Source: Methanoregulaceae archaeon
GTDB lineage: Archaea > Halobacteriota > Methanomicrobia > Methanomicrobiales > Methanospirillaceae
DNA: 20,188 nt
Assembly (NCBI GenBank): GCA_028679405.1
Contig: JAJRBP010000241.1
Span: 1-20,188 of the forward strand
Direction of reading: 5' to 3'
Of the stretch, positions 14,606 to 20,188 are shown one piece after another. The translations under genes and the position numbers were made by a program. Under the pieces are notes generated by a model. It was not told the DNA's origin. It did no database searches and saw nothing but the letters and a program-made list of their open reading frames with translations. The first letter of the stretch is position 1. Each line of letters begins with the position of its first letter.

Positions 14606-14626
14606 TTTTTTTTTTGAAAATTTTTG
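14606..14626 (+). terminator. Oligo-T terminator after radical SAM gene
   Basis: A run of ten T starts 15 bp after the stop and is followed within a few bases by a second T5 run, a strong archaeal termination signal. Confidence 0.6.
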
Positions 14627-14989
14627 TCAGGAAAAGCGACCGGGAAGATCACCGGAATATTCAGGCCGAGGCTCAACTGCGCAAGGCGAACCATCCGTTA
14701 TCCGGCCGCATACCTTGGGTATTAAAGCGAGTCCAGGACGAGAAAATTGCACCCAGGTAAAAACTGCCTGGTAAACCGCTCAATTTTTCCCACGATGAAA
14801 AGCTTGCAATTGCAGCAGGATTCCTGTGGGAGCCCCGGATGTCACTTTCACACCGCCCGGCCGGGGTTTAAAAAGGAATATAACATGGAGATACTGAGGA
14901 GGACGGGCAACAGATTCGCTTGGATGCCACCTCCGGGCAGCCGCTTCCTCACTAATTACCTCAAAACCTTGATCGAAAGGCAGACACGA

Positions 14990-15020
14990 AGAAACCCATA
15001 TACCCCCTTTTTGGGTTTCT
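14990..15020. repeat. Inverted repeat/hairpin upstream of PEGA gene
   Basis: AGAAACCC (14990-14997) and GGGTTTCT (15013-15020) form an 8-bp perfect stem with a 15-nt loop that contains a C5T5 stretch. It ends 20 bp before the predicted TATA box. Confidence 0.5.
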
Positions 15021-15039
15021 CCTCTTTTCGAACCATATT

Positions 15040-15047
15040 CATAAATA
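15040..15047 (+). promoter_or_regulatory. Putative TATA box for PEGA gene
   Basis: CATAAATA predicts transcription from about 15070. That leaves an ~80-nt leader, unusual in this window, which spans the 21-codon ORF at 15089. Confidence 0.45.
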
Positions 15048-15088
15048 GAGGCAGGCCATCCACTAACTGGTAACGAGAAGGAACAACG

Positions 15089-15154
15089 ATGATGTGCCGG
15101 TACCCCCGCTCTGCGACAAGAAAAGCTGTGCGAACGAACCGGAGGCATTCATGA
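15089..15154 (+). CDS. Possible 21-residue leader ORF overlapping PEGA start
   Basis: ATG ATG at 15089 opens a short frame (MMCRYPRSATRKAVRTNRRH plus one Ser) whose TGA overlaps the ATG of the PEGA gene in an ATGA arrangement. GAGAAGGA precedes it by 6-7 nt. It is strongly basic and matches nothing I recognise. It could couple or regulate translation of the next gene, or be chance. Confidence 0.3.
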   Translation: MMCRYPRSATRKAVRTNRRHS

Positions 15155-16452
15155 AACGGATGTACCTGGGGGTCGCTCTGTTGGTGGTATTTCTTATCTG
15201 GACGGCCACCGCACAGGAACCGGCGCCACAATCGGGCCCGAGGGGTTACTATCTTGTACATTCGAATATCGAGGGGGCGGCGGTATCGTTCGATACGTAT
15301 TTCCAGGGCGCCATCCAGCAGGGAACGCTCCTCGTCCCGGTATACCCGTCGGGACCTTATTTTACCACATACACTGTTCAGAAAGATGGGTACGAAAGTT
15401 ATACAGCCTCGATTCCGCGGTTCCCCGGAAAAGGCGAGACGGTGGATCTTTATGCAACCCTCGTACCGCTCTCTTCCCAGCAGGGATCGATCTATGCAGT
15501 GTCCGACCCCCCCGGCGCAGCAATCTACCTGAACGGCAAGTTCCAGGGCACAAGCCCTCTTAGCATTCAGGATGTCCCCACCGGGATAAATACAGTTGAG
15601 GCCATACTCGGATCTTATTCTCCCTGCCTCACCCAGGTATCGGTTTTTGCAGGACGCCAGGCGGTAGTGAATTGCCAGTTGGAGGCGATCATCGGGCCGG
15701 GAACGGTTTCTGTTACCTCTGACCCTGCAGGGGCCAGGGTTTTCATGGACGGTCTTTCAAAAGGGACCACTCCTCTTGCAATAACCGGGGTTGCTCCGAG
15801 CGATCATATTATTGAGGTCGATATGGAGGGATTTTTTGGCTGGACGACGGTAGTCAGGGTCAAGAGCGGGGCGGTGAATACGGTGAATGCAGTACTCAAA
15901 CCTGTGGCCGACACACCAACCGGCTGGATCCAGGTAGACTCCATCCCATCGGGGGCCGATATATACCTAAACGGGGCGTTTCTCGGAACAACCCCCGGGC
16001 AGGGATCATTTACTATTGACCGGGCACCGGTAGGAGATCATGTAATCACGCTCAGGCTGAACGGATATGAGCCGTTAAATGTCCCGGTAACGGTTCTGCC
16101 GGCTCAAATCGCAACCGTTAACGGAGTCCTCAAAGCGGCGCAGAACCTTACCACAGGCTCGGTCTCTGTTGCAAGCAGTCCCCAGGGTGCCGACCTCTAT
16201 ATCGACAACCAGCTCCGGGGAATCACCCCTGCAACGATTGGGGATGTCCAACCCGGCGATCATTCGATCCTGGTGAGAAAACAGGGGTACCAGGATGCCT
16301 CGATCAGTCTCTCGATTCCCGGGGGTCGCACGACCGAAGTCACGATCCCCATGGTTCCTTTACCGGCAGCGACAACCGCAGCCGCCGGACCGCTTTTCGC
16401 TCTCATTGCTGCAGTCTTTGCAGGGATTGTGCTCTTCAGGAAGATCTCATAG
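15151..16452 (+). CDS. Secreted PEGA-repeat surface protein with C-terminal anchor
   Basis: A 433-residue exported protein. The signal segment covers about 5-20 (cleavage near TAQ/EP). A divergent first module (about 33-107) is followed by four PEGA modules at about 112-178, 184-252, 258-328 and 336-404. Each opens with a [SD]xPxGAxxYxNG type turn (SDPPGAAIYLNG, SDPAGARVFMDG, SIPSGADIYLNG, SSPQGADLYIDN) and holds the GTTP/GTSP and PGDH/VGDH motifs. An Ala/Thr-rich linker leads to a hydrophobic C-terminus (about 412-430). PEGA domains are beta-rich modules of surface layer and cell-envelope proteins. GGAGG stands 5 nt before the ATG at 15151, which decides the start over a GTG at 15094. A structural or adhesive role is inferred. 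Confidence 0.9.
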   Translation: MKRMYLGVALLVVFLIWTATAQEPAPQSGPRGYYLVHSNIEGAAVSFDTYFQGAIQQGTLLVPVYPSGPYFTTYTVQKDGYESYTASIPRFPGKGETVDLYATLVPLSSQQGSIYAVSDPPGAAIYLNGKFQGTSPLSIQDVPTGINTVEAILGSYSPCLTQVSVFAGRQAVVNCQLEAIIGPGTVSVTSDPAGARVFMDGLSKGTTPLAITGVAPSDHIIEVDMEGFFGWTTVVRVKSGAVNTVNAVLKPVADTPTGWIQVDSIPSGADIYLNGAFLGTTPGQGSFTIDRAPVGDHVITLRLNGYEPLNVPVTVLPAQIATVNGVLKAAQNLTTGSVSVASSPQGADLYIDNQLRGITPATIGDVQPGDHSILVRKQGYQDASISLSIPGGRTTEVTIPMVPLPAATTAAAGPLFALIAAVFAGIVLFRKIS

Positions 16453-16503
16453 TCTGCACGTTCGGTGGTCCGGAAAGCCAGTCGGGTTGTCACTACCCCG
16501 TAA

Positions 16504-16512
16504 TATTTATAG
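16504..16512 (+). promoter_or_regulatory. Putative TATA box for thioredoxin-like/CcdA genes
   Basis: TATTTATAG is centred about 29 bp before the ATG at 16537, fitting a leaderless transcript of the redox pair. Confidence 0.5.
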
Positions 16513-16536
16513 GGGCACGGAAATTAGAGATATCAG

Positions 16537-17151
16537 ATGGAAACCGACCGTGTACGTCTTCTTCTCATTGGACTTTTCGTTCTTGCAGCCCTGATCGTCG
16601 TCGTCTATGTAGTGATCGGACCTCCCGGAGGATCTGCCTGTCAGCCTTCCACGGCAGGAATATCGGCCCCCGTACAGAATCAGGCCCAGGAATCAGTGCG
16701 GCCGGCTCCCTGGGGCAAGGTTCCCCTCGTCGATGTAATGAGTGGGGAATCGTTTACGATTAGCGATTTCTATGGGAGGAAGGTGGTGGTCCTCACCTTT
16801 ACGGTCTCCTGCCCGGTCTGCACCGCTCAGCAGAGAGAGATCATCGCTCTTAACAGGAGTTCAGGTGGCGATTTTGTATTTATTGCACTGGATATCGACC
16901 CGAACGAGGAGTCGGGCACGGTCCGGGACCATATCAGGGAAAATAATTTCACCGGACGCTATGCAATTGCGCCCATATCGCTGACAAGCGCCCTGATCCG
17001 GGAGTACGGTATCGGAGCAGCGACGCCGGCCGCCGCACCGACGCTCATTATCTGCCCGGGGGGGGAAAACCAGATGTATGAAGGCGGCCTGAAAAGTGCA
17101 GCCCGGTTGAAGCTTCTCCTGTCCAGGTGTCCTGATGGACCCGGTTCGTGA
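16537..17151 (+). CDS. Membrane-anchored thioredoxin-like (TlpA/ResA-type) protein
   Basis: A 204-residue protein with one N-terminal transmembrane helix (about 7-27), a low-complexity linker (30-58), and a thioredoxin-fold domain facing outward. The redox motif is CPVC (Cys92, Cys95) in TFTVSCPVCTAQQRE; the cis-proline is likely Pro168 in AAPTLII. The domain opening, VPLVDVMSGESFTISDFYGRKVVVL, resembles the AhpC/TlpA group. A further Cys35 just outside the membrane might be a lipid site, but the classical lipobox Leu is missing. The last 17 bases overlap the ccdA-like gene, so the two products very likely form one thiol relay: CcdA carries electrons across the membrane, this protein uses them on extracytoplasmic disulfides. 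Confidence 0.87.
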   Translation: METDRVRLLLIGLFVLAALIVVVYVVIGPPGGSACQPSTAGISAPVQNQAQESVRPAPWGKVPLVDVMSGESFTISDFYGRKVVVLTFTVSCPVCTAQQREIIALNRSSGGDFVFIALDIDPNEESGTVRDHIRENNFTGRYAIAPISLTSALIREYGIGAATPAAAPTLIICPGGENQMYEGGLKSAARLKLLLSRCPDGPGS

Positions 17152-17815
17152 CCTTTCGGTCGCCTTCCTGGCCGGGGTCCTGACCCCTCTCGGAGCAGTC
17201 TGCGTTCTCCCCCTTTACCCGGCATTCATTGCACATCTTGCCCGGACCGGCACCCGTGAGGTCGCTGCCGGACGGGCAATCCTTCCGGGATTCACTGTGG
17301 TCGCCGGGATTATCTCTTCGATGCTCTGTACCGGGTTAATTTTTACATTCCTTCTCAGGACGGCAATCTCGTCCGTTTCGGAATGGCTCACGCCGGTCTT
17401 ATACACCGTGCTGCTCGCTGCAGGGATCCTGATCCTCCTCGATGTGGATGTGAAGATCCCCCATTTCGGGAATTACTTCAAAAAAGCAGAAACTCCTGCG
17501 ATCAGGGCATTCCTCTTCGGTGCATTCTTCGGACTCCTCGCCCTTCCATGCAATCCCGGCCCCCTCATTCTCCTTTTTGCCCTGAGTACTTCGGCAGTCA
17601 GCGCGCTGGAAAACCTTGTCCTCTTTCTCCTGTTCGGAGTGGGGATGGCGTTACCGCTCCTGGTTGTCTCAATCGTGTCGACTATCCGCCCGGTCAGTGT
17701 ATCAGGTTTCCTATCACGATGGAGGAGAGAACTCCAGATCTTTTCAGGCGTCGCCCTGATTGCGATCTCGATCTGGTATCTTGCACTCTACGCGATGAAT
17801 GGGAAACCTCCCTGA
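17135..17815 (+). CDS. ccdA: CcdA/DsbD-like transmembrane thiol-disulfide transporter
   Basis: A 226-residue polytopic protein with about six transmembrane segments, the size of CcdA. The two redox cysteines characteristic of the family are Cys23 in LTPLGAVCVLPLYPAF and Cys139 in GLLALPCNPGPLILL, each in a transmembrane segment flanked by prolines. CcdA passes electrons from cytosolic thioredoxin to a thiol protein outside. The ATG at 17135 overlaps the thioredoxin-like gene by 17 bases in another frame, indicating tight coupling. No cytochrome c maturation gene is visible in the window, so a general thiol-reducing role is as likely as heme-related use. Confidence 0.9.
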   Translation: MDPVRDLSVAFLAGVLTPLGAVCVLPLYPAFIAHLARTGTREVAAGRAILPGFTVVAGIISSMLCTGLIFTFLLRTAISSVSEWLTPVLYTVLLAAGILILLDVDVKIPHFGNYFKKAETPAIRAFLFGAFFGLLALPCNPGPLILLFALSTSAVSALENLVLFLLFGVGMALPLLVVSIVSTIRPVSVSGFLSRWRRELQIFSGVALIAISIWYLALYAMNGKPP

Positions 17816-17879
17816 TACACCTTTTATTCCCGGATCGGATGGCAATCTATTTCAGTATTCTCCTCACACCTAAAAATGT

Positions 17880-18365
17880 ATGCCGCTCCGGTCGATCAAC
17901 CTGCCCGGGATAGGGACCAAGTACGAACTTGAAACCGAGAAAGGTGATGTCCTCGCAATATTTTTCCTGAAAAACGGGAACATCCAGATGTATACTCTCC
18001 CGCATAACGCTGCTGCACCCAGCGTTGCGGAACTCAACCCAGCAGAAGCGAGGAGACTCGGGACGATCCTGTCGGGCGCGATCATGGAGGCGGATAAGGA
18101 GAGTGTAGAGATGGCTTTTTCCGCGCTCTCGGACCTCCGCATCAGCGTCCATACCTACAAGATCGGCAGGCCGATGGCGGGGAAGTGCATCGGAGACCTC
18201 CAGATCAGGGCAAAAACCGGGGTCACGATCATCGGAGTCTCGCGTGGAGAACAGAATACTATCAACCCCCCGCCGGAGTTCATCTTTGAAGAGGGGGATG
18301 CAGTCGTTGCCATCGGTGAGACCGACCAGCTGAAACGGTTCGAACATGAGTGCATGGTGCAGTAA
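17880..18365 (+). CDS. khtT: KhtT-like regulatory subunit of a cation:proton antiporter
   Basis: A 161-residue soluble protein. The N-terminal region (LPGIGTKYELETEKGDVLAI) matches KhtT, and residues from about 90 form an RCK_C/TrkA_C ligand-binding domain (IGRPMAGKCIGDLQIRAKTG, then PPPEFIFEEGDAVVAIGE). Size agrees with bacterial KhtT, which controls the KhtU K+/H+ antiporter and can bind a cyclic dinucleotide; the ligand here is not visible. Its TAA shares a base with the ATG of the antiporter gene, so the subunits are made together. A weak TATA-like CTATTTCAG lies about 30 bp before the ATG. Confidence 0.88.
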   Translation: MPLRSINLPGIGTKYELETEKGDVLAIFFLKNGNIQMYTLPHNAAAPSVAELNPAEARRLGTILSGAIMEADKESVEMAFSALSDLRISVHTYKIGRPMAGKCIGDLQIRAKTGVTIIGVSRGEQNTINPPPEFIFEEGDAVVAIGETDQLKRFEHECMVQ

Positions 18366-19489
18366 TGGAAGGGATCGTACTCGCGCTGCTTGTCTGCCTG
18401 ATCCTCGCCCTCCTCACCAAGCATCTTTCCGCTCCGGTCACACCATTCTACATCCTCGCCGGGATCGTAGTCGGTACTTCCGGACTGAAGATCGTCGCAG
18501 CAGATGACATCTCGCATTTCTCCACCGAGCTCGGGCTGATCTTCCTCCTCTTCTTCCTCGGGCTCGAGCTCAAACCAGGGAGGATCCTCTCGAACAGAAA
18601 GACATTTCTCGCGAGCGGGTTGCTCGATCTGAACATCAACTTCCTTATAGGGTTCGGTGCCGCGTTCCTCCTGGGATTCCCACTTATCGAGTCGCTTGTA
18701 ATCGCGTCCGCTTTCTTCATCAGCAGCACCGCAATGACGGTTGCGTCCCTGATCGAGAACCGGAAGCTGATGATGCGCGAAGCGGAGACGATCGTCTGGA
18801 TGATGGTGTTTGAGGATATTGTCCTGATAGTCGTCCTGACTCTCCTGTCAAGCTCTCTTGCAGCCCCCGCTTTGTTTGTCGGAGAGATCGCTGCATTTTT
18901 TGCAGTCTTTTTCCTTATCTCCACCCTGGGCAGGGGGTATATCCTCAAGATCATGAACCGCGACGACGAACTTCCTGTCATCTTTACATTCTCGTCGGTC
19001 ATCGCGGTAGCATTCCTGGCCCAGCAGGCGGGATTGCCCGAGAGCCTGATGGTAATCGCGTTCGGAGCGGCCCTGGCAACGACGGATCCGGTAAAATTCG
19101 AGATCCAGGCTCAACCCTTCAAAGACGTGTTCCTGGTAGTCTTCTTTGTATTCTTCGGGATCGGCGTGGATTTTTCGGGGGGAATACCTCTCCTGATCAT
19201 TGCGGCATTAAGCCTGCTTGCGATCGTCTCCAAATTCCTCTCCGGAATCGCCATAGGCCACTTTGTTCATGGCAAATCCGGGGCAGGTATTGAGATCTGG
19301 GCGAACACCATCGGGAGAGGCGAGTTCTCTATCGCTCTCGCGACATTGTACGGATCGGTGATGGTCTCCACGATAATTGCCGGGCTGGTAATCACTACGT
19401 CGATTGTCGGTTCATTCTCCGCGAAGTACAGCGATCGTATCAGTCAGCTGTTCAGGAAATGGGGATTGTTCCAGAAGAGCCCTTCCTGA
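18365..19489 (+). CDS. khtU: KhtU-like cation:proton antiporter (CPA2 family)
   Basis: A 374-residue integral membrane protein with around a dozen hydrophobic segments, of the monovalent cation:proton antiporter-2 (KefB/KhtU) type. Motifs include FYILAGIVVGTSGLKIV, a GLIFLLFFLGLELKPG helix, ASAFFISSTAMTVASLIENR and VFFVFFGIGVDFSGG; no C-terminal TrkA domain is fused, consistent with regulation by the separate KhtT. The ATG at 18365 overlaps the khtT stop (TAATG), and this start is preferred over an in-frame ATG five codons upstream. The pair probably exports K+ or Na+ in exchange for protons under stress. No KhtS-like third partner is present. Confidence 0.9.
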   Translation: MEGIVLALLVCLILALLTKHLSAPVTPFYILAGIVVGTSGLKIVAADDISHFSTELGLIFLLFFLGLELKPGRILSNRKTFLASGLLDLNINFLIGFGAAFLLGFPLIESLVIASAFFISSTAMTVASLIENRKLMMREAETIVWMMVFEDIVLIVVLTLLSSSLAAPALFVGEIAAFFAVFFLISTLGRGYILKIMNRDDELPVIFTFSSVIAVAFLAQQAGLPESLMVIAFGAALATTDPVKFEIQAQPFKDVFLVVFFVFFGIGVDFSGGIPLLIIAALSLLAIVSKFLSGIAIGHFVHGKSGAGIEIWANTIGRGEFSIALATLYGSVMVSTIIAGLVITTSIVGSFSAKYSDRISQLFRKWGLFQKSPS

Positions 19490-19557
19490 ATTGCCGTTGA
19501 CATGGACAATACCAATCCAGTCAGCCACATCTTCCTGCGATGTACGGGTGGATTCGC

Positions 19558-20047
19558 TCATTGTTGTGTGGCCTTCTTTTCGAGAAGCGCCGTTTTCACC
19601 GCCCCGGCATGCCCTTAAACGAGACCCTCCGCCATGACCGGACAACTATCCCCGAGGGGTTGATAAGGAATGTTCTTCTTTCTGCACCGGGAAATTCGGC
19701 CCGAACATTTTCTTCGGTTTCCATACTCCATATGCGACGAGCACTTGATGCCTGGGATCGCTAAGGAGGAGGATTCCCGGTTTCTGTTTCACGATAAATT
19801 TCTGGTGGTTCCCGGGCGGATCCGGGCTCACCCCGATAACCCGTGCCCCAAGGGCTGAGAACTCCCCGGGTGCCCCGGTGAACTGGATCGCCTCGAATGT
19901 GCAGCCCGGAGTGTTGTCCCTGGGGTAGAAGTAGAGGACGACCCATGTTCCCTGGAAACCCTCCGGGCAGATTTGAGTCTTTTCCGGATCAGAAAGACAG
20001 CAAGCAGGGGCGGGGTGGCCGACGAGGGGATCGATGGATGCAGTCAT
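19558..20047 (-). pseudogene. bcp: PrxQ/Bcp-type peroxiredoxin, broken by two frameshifts
   Basis: The intact N-terminal part shows the PrxQ/Bcp signature WVVLYFYPRDNTPGCTFEA with the peroxidatic Cys, then LGARVIGVSPDPPGNHQKF, LLSDPRHQVLVAYGVWKPKK. The original frame then stops at 19646. The homology continues in another frame (GAERRTFLINPSGIVVRSW, VSFKG) and, after a second shift, in a third (HAGAVKTALLEKKATQQ), ending at 19558. Each shift is explained by one missing G in a coding-strand run, at 19700-19702 and at 19612-19614. The repaired protein would be 163 residues, normal for the family. The start is ATG 20047; an in-frame GTG at 20071 is possible. Sequencing error in homopolymers and real gene decay cannot be told apart here. 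Confidence 0.82.
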
Positions 20048-20082
20048 GGTTTTGCGGGAGGTGATGATCACCGAAGTATTTC

Positions 20083-20091
20083 AATTATTTA
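20083..20091 (-). promoter_or_regulatory. Putative TATA box for peroxiredoxin gene
   Basis: Minus-strand TAAATAATT predicts transcription from about 20060, giving a ~13-nt leader to ATG 20047. The remaining right edge (20092-20188) shows no supported gene. Confidence 0.4.
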
Positions 20092-20188
20092 CCGGATCTT
20101 TTTCTCCTGCTGTGTCGGGGTCACTTCGTTTCCGATATCAGACTACGCGGTGTAAATCGGGGGATTCAGGCAATCATGTGGAGGGGTC

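Larger units (their letters stand above)
14627..15088. other. Long intergenic region before PEGA gene
   Basis: About 460 bp without a convincing gene. Short frames exist on both strands, but none has a good start signal or recognisable product. The visible content is an 8-bp hairpin near its end (14990-15020) and a TATA-like CATAAATA at 15040-15047. The region could hold an untranslated leader or a non-coding RNA, but nothing identifies one. Confidence 0.5.

Noticed and set aside
14795..15073. Plus-strand frame with a SCGSPGC segment just downstream of the SPASM enzyme, considered as a precursor peptide
   Set aside because: No ribosome site or well-spaced TATA box, unusual composition, and it lies after a strong T10 terminator; no family resemblance.
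16537..16660. Cys35 of the thioredoxin-like protein as a lipoprotein site
   Set aside because: The preceding residues (GGSAC) lack the Leu expected in a lipobox, so a simple membrane anchor is the safer reading.
20064..20188. GGAGGTGATG near the right edge, looking like a perfect ribosome site for a plus-strand gene
   Set aside because: The following frame has no recognisable protein features, and the site overlaps the 5' end of the peroxiredoxin gene; too little sequence remains to judge.

Overview
The window looks like chromosomal DNA from a methanogenic euryarchaeon, most likely Methanomicrobiales. The evidence is direct: ribosomal protein L40e, an archaeal-length Tsr3, tRNA genes without an encoded CCA, TATA boxes about 25-30 bp before leaderless or near-leaderless starts, GGTG/GGAGG ribosome sites, oligo-T terminators, and families typical of methanogens (DUF2769, a SelB-like factor with a worn-out GTPase domain, secreted TPR and PEGA proteins with a C-terminal anchor). 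The order-level placement is inference. No insertion sequence, CRISPR array or phage module is visible.

Left part (1-6057), all on the minus strand. A radical SAM protein of the YgiQ family runs off the left edge. It is preceded in transcription order by LemA, a DUF2207 membrane protein with a glycine-rich tail, and a PPC/DUF296 protein, closely spaced like one operon. Upstream lie a SelB-like elongation-factor paralogue without GTPase motifs and a fusion of a DUF523/TudS-like Fe-S domain with a nucleoside 2-deoxyribosyltransferase-like domain.

Middle (6067-11923), mixed strands. tsr3 starts back-to-back with the fusion gene. Then come a secreted TPR protein, L40e, a DUF1917 (Bles03-like) protein on the minus strand, the HtpX protease, a tRNA-Gly/tRNA-Val pair 3 nt apart, a ferritin-like protein, a doubtful small basic ORF, and threonine dehydratase with a C-terminal ACT domain (minus).

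Right part (12014-19489), all on the plus strand: a 10-cysteine DUF2769 protein, a second secreted TPR protein, a SPASM radical SAM enzyme of the peptide-modifying type, a five-module PEGA surface protein, an overlapping thioredoxin-like/CcdA pair, and a KhtT/KhtU cation:proton antiporter. At the right edge (minus) a PrxQ/Bcp peroxiredoxin is broken by two single-base frameshifts, both in G runs.

The right part carries an envelope and redox theme: membrane-anchored TPR/PEGA proteins, a membrane thiol relay, a cation antiporter and a peroxiredoxin. The best candidates for undescribed biology are the TudS-like/deoxyribosyltransferase fusion and the SPASM enzyme with no visible precursor peptide beside a cysteine-rich DUF2769 protein. 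Several non-coding elements also stand out: an 11-bp direct repeat in the ilvA/DUF2769 divergent promoter, a 10+1+10 perfect palindrome before the second TPR gene, and a hairpin plus a stop/start-coupled 21-codon leader ORF before the PEGA gene.
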